This document shows positions 55,120-63,920 of a DNA stretch of 64,000 nt, in pieces. Both the position numbers and the translations under genes were made by a program. Origin of the DNA: Microcystis wesenbergii FACHB-1317 (GTDB lineage Bacteria > Cyanobacteriota > Cyanobacteriia > Cyanobacteriales > Microcystaceae); NCBI RefSeq assembly GCF_014696875.1, contig NZ_JACJQV010000111.1, positions 1-64,000 on the forward strand. Reading direction: 5' to 3'. Under the pieces are notes generated by a model. It did not search any database. It saw only the letters and a program-made list of their open reading frames with translations, and was not told the origin of the DNA. How positions within the stretch are numbered: position 1 is the first letter of the stretch; every line of letters starts with the position of its first letter.

Positions 55120-55418
55120 TTTCTTTGTGGTGCGTTACGGCGATATTTAGCTCTTGATTTTTTCCCTGAAAACAAGGGATTGCCTAACGCACCCTACTTG
55201 AATATATTGTGATAACATATCAGCTTATAAAAGTAGCCAAAAACTTTTCTTTGTGGTGCGTTACGGCGATATTTAGCTCTTGATTTTTTCCCTGAAAACA
55301 AGGGATTGCCTAACGCACCCTACTTGACTGCTGAAACCTTTCTTTGTGGTGCGTTACGACAATATTTAGCTCTTGATTTTTTCCCTAAAAACAAGGGATT
55401 GCCTAACGCACCCTACTT
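55120..55418. repeat. Three tandem ~80-bp repeats after prlC
   Basis: Copies at 55120-55200, 55245-55325 and 55339-55418 share TTTCTTTGTGGTGCGTTACG, a middle GATATTTAGCTCTTGATTTT and an end GCCTAACGCACCCTACTT. Copy two is preceded by GCTTATAAAAGTAG, which also forms the end of prlC, so the unit duplicated included the 3' end of the gene. Each copy can fold through GGTGCGTTA / TAACGCACC. Confidence 0.9.
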
Positions 55419-55530
55419 AACTACTTAACATTTTTTCATAAATAGGCTCTCAAACTTGCTGTAAAAATAGAAATGATAAGTTACAATACTATTGTTCTAT
55501 ACATCACCAATCTAGCCTTTGATAAAATTT

Positions 55531-56082
55531 ATGGAATCATCTACTCTACCGATTCATAATCCAGCCGAACGTTTATTAATTATCCTACAAAGATGTTCTC
55601 AAGACGAAACTAACGAATCAGTTCAAACAGTTTTATCAAGAGCCATGGAAGTGAAAAATGACCCTGATTCTGTTCAGAAAGGGTTGATTCAATTACCACA
55701 GCTTATTTATCACATAGAAGATCAACTACAATATTTTCCTTCAAGAAAACAGTCTTCCTATAAAAGACTTATGGAAGAAATTAGGGATAAATTAATTAGT
55801 TTATTACGCAAGCTTGAATGGAGTTGGTTAAGTTCAGAAGAACCACAAATCTCTCCTGACTGGCAAGCTCTACATTGGCTTCCTTCTTGTGTAGAAGATT
55901 TTGAGGAAATATATTTAAGCAAAGAGGATTTGAACAGGTTAAGGGAAGAAATCTTAGGTTTAATTCAAATGAGGCTCTTCGGTTTGTGTTATGCAATGGA
56001 CGGGGATTATAAGGGATGGAACCCTTATATAGAAAGGCATTTAGCGATTTTTGTCAATTGTTTTTTATCTAGAGCGAACTAA
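55531..56082 (+). CDS. Hypothetical protein; first gene of an unknown pair
   Basis: 183 residues from MESSTLPIHNPAERLL. It is mostly helical: LLIILQRCSQDETNESVQTVL, QLIYHIEDQLQYF, RLREEILGLIQMRLFGLCYAMD, then GWNPYIERHLAIFVNCFLSRAN. No family recognised; the helical texture resembles effector or abortive-infection-adjacent proteins. ATG 55531 is preferred over the TTG at 55519. The next gene starts 39 bp later, and a truncated copy of this junction lies at 112-272. Confidence 0.65.
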   Translation: MESSTLPIHNPAERLLIILQRCSQDETNESVQTVLSRAMEVKNDPDSVQKGLIQLPQLIYHIEDQLQYFPSRKQSSYKRLMEEIRDKLISLLRKLEWSWLSSEEPQISPDWQALHWLPSCVEDFEEIYLSKEDLNRLREEILGLIQMRLFGLCYAMDGDYKGWNPYIERHLAIFVNCFLSRAN

Positions 56083-56121
56083 TCAATTAAGTCTCTTGCC
56101 AGATAAGGATTTAGTCGATTT

Positions 56122-56487
56122 ATGCCCCCCTATCGAACCATAACAAGTAACGAAGAGCCTCAAATGATTGAAGATAGCAAAATTACGCAAGAGTTTAAAC
56201 AATTTCTGCTGATTAAATTAAATGAAGTCCTAGAAGCTCTTAACAAATTTTACATCGTTGGCTATAATGGTCTTCGCAAGGAAATTTTGGCTACCCTCAC
56301 CGAGGTGGGAATTAATCAAGTCGAAGGTGAAGATAAGGAAACTAAGAACAATATATCCCAAAAGTTATGGGAATTTTTAACAAAAATATTTCCAGAAAAA
56401 GCACAAAAGATTAATCCGTTAATTAGTCTCCCTGTCAATGTTTATAAGCTTGGAGAAATGTTCAATGTTTTGCCTCCAGGTAATTAA
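56122..56487 (+). CDS. Hypothetical protein; second gene of the unknown pair
   Basis: 121 residues. Charged helices contain ITQEFKQFLLIKLNEVLEALNKF, IVGYNGLRKEIL and KLWEFLTKIFPEKAQKINPLISLP. AAGGA lies about ten bases upstream of the ATG. The N-terminal 13 codons recur, truncated, at 225-272. Together with the upstream gene it forms a two-gene unit of unknown role. Confidence 0.65.
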   Translation: MPPYRTITSNEEPQMIEDSKITQEFKQFLLIKLNEVLEALNKFYIVGYNGLRKEILATLTEVGINQVEGEDKETKNNISQKLWEFLTKIFPEKAQKINPLISLPVNVYKLGEMFNVLPPGN

Positions 56488-56832
56488 CCAAAAAGGGTTG
56501 CTATCATATTTAAATCTTAGATTTTGGTGTGTTACGCTTCGCTAACACCCCCTACTATATATTTTTATGAAGAATTATCTGTCCCTTGTAACATTAACTC
56601 TTAATTCTTAACAAATTACCCTAGATTCTCAGAGAAAAACTGATTATAATAAAGGGAACTGAACAGAACTGCTCGATCGATAGATAACTGATTGATTAAA
56701 GTTTTATTACTTTTGATGGCCTGGGATTAAGAGAAGTAAATTTATTCTTGATCGCCCCCCGAAAGTGAGAAGAAATAGTTTTAATAAACAAAGAGTTTTC
56801 AACTTGGCAAAAATCCTCTGGGGGCAATACAC

Positions 56833-59133
56833 ATGGAAGTTCTAACCGAGACAATTAACCCAACTTCGATCGAACGGGAACCGATCCATCTCTATAACCG
56901 AATTCAATCGCACGGGGTGCTTTTAGTTCTCAGCGAACCGGAGCTAAAAGTCAGCCAAACTAGCAGTAATAGCCGCAGTTTATTGGGAATTTCTCCGGGA
57001 GAAATTATCGGTAAAACCCTAGAGGAAATCTTCGATCCCTTTCAGATCGATCCTCTCAAATCAGCCATAGAAAATAACGATTTTGATGCTATCAATCCCT
57101 CCAAAATTTGGGCGCGGGTTAAAGGGGATGATTTTGCCGTCTTTGATGCTATTTTCCACCGTAACGCCGAACAAATGCTGATTTTAGAGTTAGAACCAGC
57201 TATTTCCTATGAAAACATTCCTTTCCTGAGATTCTATCACCTAGCCAAAACTTCGATCGATAAACTTGAAGCCACCCGTAACCTGAAAGATTTCTGTAAT
57301 ATCATCGTTAAAGAAGTGCGAAAAATGACAGGATTCGATCGAGTTATGTTATACAAATTCGACGAAGAAGATAACGGTGATGTGATAGCAGAAGACAAAA
57401 TAGAGCAACTAGAACCCTATCTCGGTTTACGTTATCCCGCTTCCGATATCCCTCTCCCAGCACGAAATTTATTAAGTGCTAATTGGATTCGACAGATTCC
57501 CGATGCTACCTCTGAACCCGTCGATCTAGTGCCTAGTCTTCATCCCGAAACCCAACAACCCTTAAATTTAACCCTGTCCAGTCTTAGAAGTGCTTCTCCC
57601 TGTCATTTAGAATATCTGCATAACATGGGAGTGGGAGCATCTCTAAGCATTTCTCTGATTGAAAATAAACGTCTCTGGGGCATTATTGCCTGTCATCATC
57701 GCACCCCTAAATATGTACCCTACGAACTCCGTAAAGCTTGTGAGTTTTTAGGAAGAGTGATTTTTTCGGAAATATCAGCACGGGAAGAAAACGAAGATTA
57801 TGACTATCGAGTAAAATTAAATTTTGTGCAATCGCAATTAATCGATTATATGGCTGAAGCTAATAACTTTATCGATGGATTAATTGCCCATAAACCGAAT
57901 CTGCTCGATCTAACTAAAGCCACGGGAGCCGCTATTTGTTTAGGCGGCAATTATACCTTAATTGGAGTAACACCGAGCGAAGAAGAACTAAATTATCTGA
58001 TTACTTGGCTAGAAAAAAACGTCCATGAAGATGTTTACTATACCAATTCCTTACCGCGAATTTATGCCGATGGGGGTAAGTTTAAAGACATTGCCAGTGG
58101 TTTACTAGCAATTCCTATTTCTAAACGTAATTATCTCCTCTGGTTTCGTCCGGAAGTAATTCAAACCGTCAACTGGGGTGGTGATCCAGGTAAAGCGATC
58201 GAAACGACTGCCATAGATGGTAATATTCGTCTCTGTCCGCGTAAATCTTTCTCCCTCTGGAAAGAAACCGTTCGCCTCAAATCTTTACCCTGGAAAGCGG
58301 TAGAAATTAACGCCGCACTAGAATTACGAAAAGCGATCGTCAATATCATCTTAAAACAAGCCGATGAATTGGCACGTTTAGCGCGGGATTTGGAACTATC
58401 AAACGCCGAATTAAAAAAATTCGCCTACGTCGCTTCCCACGATTTACAGGAACCCCTCAATCAAGTCGCCAACTATGTGCAGTTGCTAGAAATGCGCTAC
58501 ACCGAAGAACTGGACGAAGATGCTAAAGAATTTATTACTTTTGCCGTCGAAGGTGTCAGCTTGATGCAAACATTAATAGATGATGTGCTGGCTTACTCAA
58601 AAGTGGATATGCAGGCGGTAGAGTTTAATACCATTGATGCTAATCTGGCACTGGAAAAAGCTCTCGCTAACCTGAAAGGGAGAATTCAGGAAAGTCAAGC
58701 TATAATCACCGTTGATCCTTTGCCAATTGTCATGGCAGATAAAACCCAGTTAATGCAATTGTTCCAAAATCTCATCGGTAATGCCATTAAATTCCGGGGA
58801 AAAGCAACTCCCACTATTCATATTTCCGCGCAACGTCAAGAGGAGGAATGGCTGTTCTCTATCACCGATAATGGAATTGGTATCGATCCCCGATTTTCCG
58901 AACGCATTTTCGTGATTTTCCAACGACTGCACACCCGCGACGAGTACCCTGGCACAGGCATGGGTTTGGCGATTTGTAAGAAAATTATCGAGTGTCATCG
59001 CGGACGAATTTGGGTAGAATCCCAATTAGGCAAAGGAGCGGTTTTCTATTTTACAATTCCCCTAGGAGGTAACGAGCGTGAGCGCTGGCGAGGACGTGCC
59101 ACACAAAATTATCTTATTAGTGGAGGACAGTAA
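56833..59133 (+). CDS. cph1: Cyanobacterial phytochrome (Cph1-type histidine kinase)
   Basis: 766 residues. The order is PAS (~15-125), GAF (~140-310), PHY (~325-500), HisKA (~525-590) and HATPase (~640-755). Cys257 in SPCHLEYL is the phycocyanobilin-linking Cys of Cph1-type phytochromes. DIP in YPASDIPLPAR (205-207) and the PHY tongue WFRPE and PRKSF are present. The phosphorylated His536 is in YVASHDLQEPLN. N, G1 and G2 boxes are LFQNLIGNAIKF, ITDNGIGID and GTGMGLAICKKI. It is a red/far-red light sensor kinase. The response regulator gene overlaps its 3' end by 56 bp. Confidence 0.95.
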   Translation: MEVLTETINPTSIEREPIHLYNRIQSHGVLLVLSEPELKVSQTSSNSRSLLGISPGEIIGKTLEEIFDPFQIDPLKSAIENNDFDAINPSKIWARVKGDDFAVFDAIFHRNAEQMLILELEPAISYENIPFLRFYHLAKTSIDKLEATRNLKDFCNIIVKEVRKMTGFDRVMLYKFDEEDNGDVIAEDKIEQLEPYLGLRYPASDIPLPARNLLSANWIRQIPDATSEPVDLVPSLHPETQQPLNLTLSSLRSASPCHLEYLHNMGVGASLSISLIENKRLWGIIACHHRTPKYVPYELRKACEFLGRVIFSEISAREENEDYDYRVKLNFVQSQLIDYMAEANNFIDGLIAHKPNLLDLTKATGAAICLGGNYTLIGVTPSEEELNYLITWLEKNVHEDVYYTNSLPRIYADGGKFKDIASGLLAIPISKRNYLLWFRPEVIQTVNWGGDPGKAIETTAIDGNIRLCPRKSFSLWKETVRLKSLPWKAVEINAALELRKAIVNIILKQADELARLARDLELSNAELKKFAYVASHDLQEPLNQVANYVQLLEMRYTEELDEDAKEFITFAVEGVSLMQTLIDDVLAYSKVDMQAVEFNTIDANLALEKALANLKGRIQESQAIITVDPLPIVMADKTQLMQLFQNLIGNAIKFRGKATPTIHISAQRQEEEWLFSITDNGIGIDPRFSERIFVIFQRLHTRDEYPGTGMGLAICKKIIECHRGRIWVESQLGKGAVFYFTIPLGGNERERWRGRATQNYLISGGQ

Positions 59134-59524
59134 AGCTGATATTCGCCTCATCCAAGAGGCATTAAAAACTAGCACCGTCCCGCATGAATTAGTTATCGTT
59201 AGGGATGGTGTCAACGCCATGGATTATCTGCGTCGAGAAGGGGAGTATCTCGATTCTCCTCGTCCTAATCTGATTCTTCTCGATCTGAATTTACCAAGAA
59301 AAGACGGACGGGAGGTATTAGCGGAAATCAAAAACGATCCCAGTTTAAAAAGAATTCCCGTGGTGGTTTTAACCACTTCTCGCAACGAGGAGGATATTTT
59401 TTATAGCTATGAACTGCACGTTAATTGTTATATAACCAAGTCGCGCAATCTCAACGATTTGTTCAAAATTGTCAAAAATATCGAGGCTTTTTGGTTAGAA
59501 ACCGCTACTTTACCTGGGGAGTGA
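59078..59524 (+). CDS. rcp1: Phytochrome response regulator Rcp1
   Basis: 148 residues, a stand-alone receiver. LVEDSKADIRLIQEAL is followed by the phospho-acceptor Asp69 in NLILLDLNLPRKDG and VVLTTSRNEEDIFYSYELH. The conserved tail ELHVNCYITKSRNLNDLF and IEAFWLETATLP is diagnostic of Rcp1. GTG start with AGGAGG about ten bases upstream (CTAGGAGGTAACGAGC), placed inside the kinase gene. It accepts phosphate from the phytochrome. Confidence 0.95.
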   Translation: MSAGEDVPHKIILLVEDSKADIRLIQEALKTSTVPHELVIVRDGVNAMDYLRREGEYLDSPRPNLILLDLNLPRKDGREVLAEIKNDPSLKRIPVVVLTTSRNEEDIFYSYELHVNCYITKSRNLNDLFKIVKNIEAFWLETATLPGE

Positions 59525-59527
59525 ATC

Positions 59528-59617
59528 ATTATCAGTTATCAGTTATCAGTTATCAGTGATCAGTGATCAGTGATCAGTTATCAGTTATCAGTTATCAGTT
59601 ATCAGTTATCAGTTAAT
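59528..59617. repeat. GTTATCA/GTGATCA satellite
   Basis: Eight to nine tandem 10-bp or 7-bp units of CAGTTATCAG/CAGTGATCAG between rcp1 and the next kinase gene. Same motif family as 36265 and 42387. Confidence 0.85.
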
Positions 59618-59751
59618 AGTATCAAGTGGCAAGTTCGGAGCTTTCTTTTCACTGATTACTGTTTACTGGACGGCTACGCCGTGCCTTTGGCAACACTGAA
59701 AAATCTTCCCACTTCCTAACTTCCCAAATCTCTTTAACTCTTGATTAAAAA

Positions 59752-60927
59752 ATGGGACTCTCGCAGGATATAAAAGTTCTTTTAATCGAGGATAATTTAG
59801 CCGAAGCTCGATTATTAAAGGAAATTCTTAAGGGTAATGAAAAAAAAGAATTTCATCTGGTTAATGTGTCAAGATTATCCGAGGCGATTTCTCTGTTACA
59901 ACAAACAAATTTTGATGTAATTTTATTAGATCTAACTTTACCAGATAGTCAAGGTTTGGAATCCTTAGCTCCCCTTTTGATTACGGCTCCGAAATTACCA
60001 ATCGTGGTTTTAACTAATACTAATGATGATAATTTAGCTTTGGCAGCACTACGTCAGGGAGCGCAGGATTATTTAATTAAAAGAGAAGTAAGTTTAGAAA
60101 TTTTAACTCGATCGCTATGTTATGCGATCGAGCGAAAACAGATGGAGGAAGCTTTACGAGAATCGAACAAAGCTTTAAAAATGAGCGTGATTGAACGCAC
60201 TAATCAACTGGAAAAAGCTCAGGAATTAAATCAGTTAAAAACTGAATTTGTTTCCATGTTATCCCACGATTTTCGCAATCCTTTAAATAAAATTTTACTC
60301 TCGGCTGGATTATTAGAAGAAAGTCGCGATCGGTTGACAAAAGATCAGCAAGTTAGCTATTTTCGCATGATTCGATCGGCCATTAAAGACATGGATCAAT
60401 TGCTCACAGAAGTGTTATTAATTGGTAGGGCTGATTCTGGGAGATTATACTGTCAATTTGATCCGGTGGATTTGCTCGATTATTGTCAGAAATTGGTAGA
60501 ATCTTTTATTGTTAAGCCAGAAAAACAATCAGCAATTATTTTCCAAATTGAGGGCAGCTTAGAAAGAGGACTTTGGGATATAAATTTAATTAAACATATC
60601 TTGACAAATTTACTAGGAAATGCTCTCAAATATTCACCACAGGGAAACCCCATAGAATTTAAGATTATTGTCGAATCCGAGCAGGTAGTCTTTAAAATTG
60701 TCGATCGAGGGATTGGTATTCCCAGCAAAGATCAAGAACATTTATTTAAACCTTTTTATCGCGGTAGCAATGTCGATAATATTCAAGGAACGGGATTAGG
60801 ATTAGCCATTGTCGGACGCTGTGTGGAAGCGCACAAAGGAGAAATTCACTTGGAAAGTGAGGAAGGAAAAGGCACAAAGATGACGGTGATTCTACCGATT
60901 ATTACCGACATTGAACACCTAAATTGA
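59752..60927 (+). CDS. REC-histidine kinase, probable phytochrome pathway partner
   Basis: 391 residues. An N-terminal receiver (Asp60 in DVILLDLTLPDSQG) is followed by a coiled linker, HisKA (EFVSMLSHDFRNPLNKIL) and HATPase with LTNLLGNALKYSPQG, VDRGIGIPSKDQ and GTGLGLAIVGRCVEAH. A receiver-first kinase is a phosphorelay intermediate. It follows rcp1 after a repeat-filled 227-bp gap in the same direction, so a light-relay role is plausible but unproved. Confidence 0.9.
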   Translation: MGLSQDIKVLLIEDNLAEARLLKEILKGNEKKEFHLVNVSRLSEAISLLQQTNFDVILLDLTLPDSQGLESLAPLLITAPKLPIVVLTNTNDDNLALAALRQGAQDYLIKREVSLEILTRSLCYAIERKQMEEALRESNKALKMSVIERTNQLEKAQELNQLKTEFVSMLSHDFRNPLNKILLSAGLLEESRDRLTKDQQVSYFRMIRSAIKDMDQLLTEVLLIGRADSGRLYCQFDPVDLLDYCQKLVESFIVKPEKQSAIIFQIEGSLERGLWDINLIKHILTNLLGNALKYSPQGNPIEFKIIVESEQVVFKIVDRGIGIPSKDQEHLFKPFYRGSNVDNIQGTGLGLAIVGRCVEAHKGEIHLESEEGKGTKMTVILPIITDIEHLN

Positions 60928-60990
60928 GATGAACAATAGGGTGGCACCACAATTTTTTTCCCGCTGCCCCTCTGCCCTAGGGTTGATTCA

Positions 60991-61018
60991 TAGTAGGGTT
61001 GATTCATGAATCAACCCT
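60991..61018. repeat. Perfect palindrome, second copy
   Basis: GTAGGGTTGATTCA is followed by TGAATCAACCCTAC, identical to 50797-50824. The rest of 60928-61308 shows no gene. Confidence 0.9.
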
Positions 61019-61308
61019 ACCTCTCCCCTCTCCCCTCTCCCCTTCCATAGGATCGAGGATCACCCTGAGCGTTCATCCGATCGAGTGATTTTCGGGAAAA
61101 GTGTTAAAAAAGATTGCTGTTTGTAAAGACAACTGTTACCGTAGGTTCAAGAGTGCGCTTTGAAGGAGGAAAAATCCCATGCACCCTAACCTATCCATCT
61201 ATCCCTCGATTGCTTCGCTACTTATGTAGGGCATAGATGCACAAATCAAAGATTTCAGAAGCAAAACCAATAAATTCCCGTACTGTTGCTTAAAACAGGA
61301 GTTTGATC

Positions 61309-62118
61309 ATGAAATTACAGGGAAAAACAGCCCTAGTCACGGGGGCATCCCGAGGCATTGGACGAGCGATCGCCTTAGAATTGGCCCGACAAGGTTTAAG
61401 CAGAATTGTGATTGTCGCCAGAGATCAAGAGCGATTAGAAAAACTAGCCAAAGAAATTGAGTCTCTAGGGGTCATTGCCACACCTTTAGCCCTAGATTTA
61501 ACCGAAAATGACCTTGTTAGCACTTCAATTATCCGCGTTTGGCAAGAATGCCTTGGCATTGATATCCTCGTTAACTGTGCCGGTATTGCCCATCAAACCC
61601 CCTTTCTACGCTCGCAATTTTCGCAAGTGCAAGCAGAAATATCTTTAAATCTGATGGCCATGTACACGGTTACTCGCTTAATTGCCCGCCGGATGGCAAT
61701 TCGGGGACAGGGAACCATCGTCAATGTTTCCAGCATGATGGGTAAAATTGCCGCTCCTAGCTTCTCTACCTACTCGGCCACCAAATTTGCCATTTTGGGT
61801 TTTAGTCAAGCTCTCAGGTCGGAATTACGGGAACACAACATCAAAGTTGTCACCCTCTTACCCTCTTTAACCGATACGGATATGGTGCGAGAATTGCAGT
61901 TATTTCGATGGTTAAAACCGATGAGCACCGAAGAAGTCGCCCAAACCCTAATTACCGGGTTAAATAGGGAAAAAACGGAAATTGTCGTCGGTTGGCAAAG
62001 TCATCTAGCTCTTTGGTGTCAAAAATTCGCCCCGAAACTGCTCGAGAAAATTGTCGATTTAGCTTCTCCCTTACGTCAAGGCAAAGGAAAGCGAGGATGG
62101 CGAGAAGTGTTTAACTAG
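61309..62118 (+). CDS. Short-chain dehydrogenase/reductase
   Basis: 269 residues. The NAD(P) site is TGASRGIG (11-18), LVNCAG lies near 87-92, and the catalytic Ser141/142-Tyr155-Lys159 set is in NVSSMMGKIAAP and FSTYSATKF. A ketoreductase-type or 3-oxoacyl-ACP reductase-like SDR; substrate unknown. AGGAG lies eight bases before the ATG (ACAGGAGTTTGATC), so the TTG at 61303 is rejected. Confidence 0.9.
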   Translation: MKLQGKTALVTGASRGIGRAIALELARQGLSRIVIVARDQERLEKLAKEIESLGVIATPLALDLTENDLVSTSIIRVWQECLGIDILVNCAGIAHQTPFLRSQFSQVQAEISLNLMAMYTVTRLIARRMAIRGQGTIVNVSSMMGKIAAPSFSTYSATKFAILGFSQALRSELREHNIKVVTLLPSLTDTDMVRELQLFRWLKPMSTEEVAQTLITGLNREKTEIVVGWQSHLALWCQKFAPKLLEKIVDLASPLRQGKGKRGWREVFN

Positions 62119-62179
62119 GGTTTAATTAAATCCCTCAGGGTGAGCATGGCTCACCCTAATCACCTTAACTAACAAGCAA

Positions 62180-63046
62180 TTAAACGGCTGTCAGGGTTTT
62201 TTCTAGAAGTTGTCGGGGAGTTTGAACCGAACCACGACAGTGGATTTCCGCAGAATTATTGGGACTTTCAATCAGTTTAACTTTATCCAATTCGGCTCCT
62301 AATTGGCGGATCCGTTCCTCTAATAGTTGAGCGATATGTAGGGCAATATTTTCCGCGGTGGGAACCACTTCGGCAAAGTGGGGAATATCCTTATTTAAAA
62401 AAGCATGATCGAAGGGTTCCACTACCAATTCATCGATCGCTTTTTGTAAATCTCCTAGATCTACAATCATACCGGTGCGGGGATCGATTTCTCCCGCCAC
62501 GGATACTTCTAGGTGATAATTATGGCCATGACCGTTTACCCTGGCGCATTTGCCGTAGATTTCCGAGTTTTGTTCCAGGGTTAATTGCGGTAAAGCCAAA
62601 CGATGGGCGGCGCTAAAATGGGTTTTGACGGTTAAAGTTGCTTCCATATCTTTTCCTTGATATTCTGCCCACAATTCGGGGTGTTCAAATAGTTGAATTT
62701 TGACTAATGGTAAATAGGGTGCTAATCTTTGCCAGATAACTCTGGCGATATTTTCTGTGGTGGGTAGGGTTTGCTGAAATTCCGGCCAGACTTGATTGAG
62801 ATAGGAGTAGTCTAATTGACTGGTTATCTCTCGTTTAATTACCTGTTTTACGGTGGAGAGATTCTCCACCATGCCATAAAGATTGAGTTCTTTGTATAGG
62901 GAGACGTATAATTCGTAATTGTGACCATGACCGGGAAAACGGCTACCAAGACCAAAACGTCTTTGATTTTCGGCTTCGTCCCATTCTGGTAGATAATAGC
63001 GATGGCTGGCTGAAAACCGCGCTCGACGATTGATGATGCAATCCAT
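62180..63046 (-). CDS. Tandem 6-carboxytetrahydropterin synthase (QueD/PTPS-like)
   Basis: About 288 residues made of two PTPS/QueD domains. Domain 1 (~1-135) has FSASHRYYLPEWDEAENQ and FPGHGHNYELYV with the zinc histidines, but at the place of the catalytic Cys it reads GLGSR instead of GxCxR. Domain 2 (~145-280) has FSAAHRLALPQLTLEQ, GKCARVNGHGHNYHLEV with both the Cys and the histidines, and the late DHAFLNKDIPH and PTAENIA blocks. The enzyme is in queuosine/7-deazaguanine synthesis. The start at MDCIINRRARFSASH is chosen by comparison with the family; ATGs at 63103 (GGAGGAG 13 bases upstream) and 63154 also keep the frame. Confidence 0.82.
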   Translation of the reverse strand: MDCIINRRARFSASHRYYLPEWDEAENQRRFGLGSRFPGHGHNYELYVSLYKELNLYGMVENLSTVKQVIKREITSQLDYSYLNQVWPEFQQTLPTTENIARVIWQRLAPYLPLVKIQLFEHPELWAEYQGKDMEATLTVKTHFSAAHRLALPQLTLEQNSEIYGKCARVNGHGHNYHLEVSVAGEIDPRTGMIVDLGDLQKAIDELVVEPFDHAFLNKDIPHFAEVVPTAENIALHIAQLLEERIRQLGAELDKVKLIESPNNSAEIHCRGSVQTPRQLLEKTLTAV

Positions 63047-63219
63047 AAATGTGGGCGATCGATGACTTTGTAAAGTTACGTTAAGAGTAACTTTTTCTAG
63101 CATAAACCAGTTTTGTCTCCTCCGGCTTGCGAACCGGAGAAAGTTATCCCTCAATTCCAGCAGAATGCGATCGCTGTGAGTCGAGAGTGAGAAAATTTAT
63201 CTTTGAGAAGGTGAAGGAA

Positions 63220-63408
63220 TTACTTTTTTACCACTAAAATAAACTTTCTAGCTTCTTCAATATTAATCATCACTTCCTCTAAAGTTTCCCCCTGAGTAAT
63301 ACAACCATCTAAATCTGGAATTAACGCGGTGTATCCGCCTTCTTCTTCGGGATAAATTGAAATCGGATATTTAAGAGATAAAAAGTATTCTAATATTGGT
63401 TGTTCCAT
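63220..63408 (-). CDS. HicB-like small protein (orphan)
   Basis: 62 residues: YPISIYPEEEGGYTALIPDLDGCITQGETLEEVMINIEEA, a complete HicB core, ending FILVVKK without the usual C-terminal domain. No HicA gene adjoins it. It follows the 63417-63920 gene by 8 bp, with a duplicated ATAGGTCTAA in between, and may be an orphan antitoxin or regulator. Confidence 0.75.
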   Translation of the reverse strand: MEQPILEYFLSLKYPISIYPEEEGGYTALIPDLDGCITQGETLEEVMINIEEARKFILVVKK

Positions 63409-63416
63409 CGATAGGT

Positions 63417-63920
63417 CTAAATAGGTCTAACCGAGTCGCCAATTTGAGGGTTTTCAAAAGGTAACGTTTCGGATAATTCCCGTATTAGCAGTTTATTTAA
63501 CAATTCAGTATCTATTAGTTCGGATATTGGCTTTTTATCGTTCTTAGAATTCGCTCCTACGGCTCTTTTTAAGAATTTTCCTATCAAATCGGACGGGGTT
63601 TCTTGTTCTTTAAGCAATAACTGCAGCAATCTAGATTCTTTATTATTGGTTCTATCCGATTGTAAAATCGCTATTTTTTCTTGAACAAAAGTAATTGTCC
63701 CCGTCCCTCTCACTAAGTCAAGATAGCCTAAAGACTCACCAGTCTGCGGATCTTTTATTTCCTCTTCACTTGTATTGTAAACTAACATTCTTTGACCTTC
63801 TCGAATTCCACTAATTTCACCTCTATTGATCACTAATTTATAGTCGTCAATAACTTTGACAACTTTGGCGGGAAAGGTTCCTTTAGGAGATAAAATGGGT
63901 TTTTCGGCTACATTTTCCAT
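63417..63920 (-). CDS. Conserved hypothetical protein
   Basis: 167 residues. VVKVIDDYKLVINRGEISGIREGQRMLVY and EIKDPQTGESLGYLDLVRGTGTI form a beta-rich module similar to FlgT C-terminal-like domains found in various bacterial proteins. The rest (QLLLKEQETPSDLIGKFLKRA) is helical. The function is unknown. The HicB-like gene follows closely on the same strand. 63921-64000 holds no gene. Confidence 0.6.
   Translation of the reverse strand: MENVAEKPILSPKGTFPAKVVKVIDDYKLVINRGEISGIREGQRMLVYNTSEEEIKDPQTGESLGYLDLVRGTGTITFVQEKIAILQSDRTNNKESRLLQLLLKEQETPSDLIGKFLKRAVGANSKNDKKPISELIDTELLNKLLIRELSETLPFENPQIGDSVRPI

Noticed and set aside
61141-61180. tRNA-like GGTTCAAG motif
   Set aside because: No cloverleaf arms could be paired around it; no tRNA was recognised in the window.
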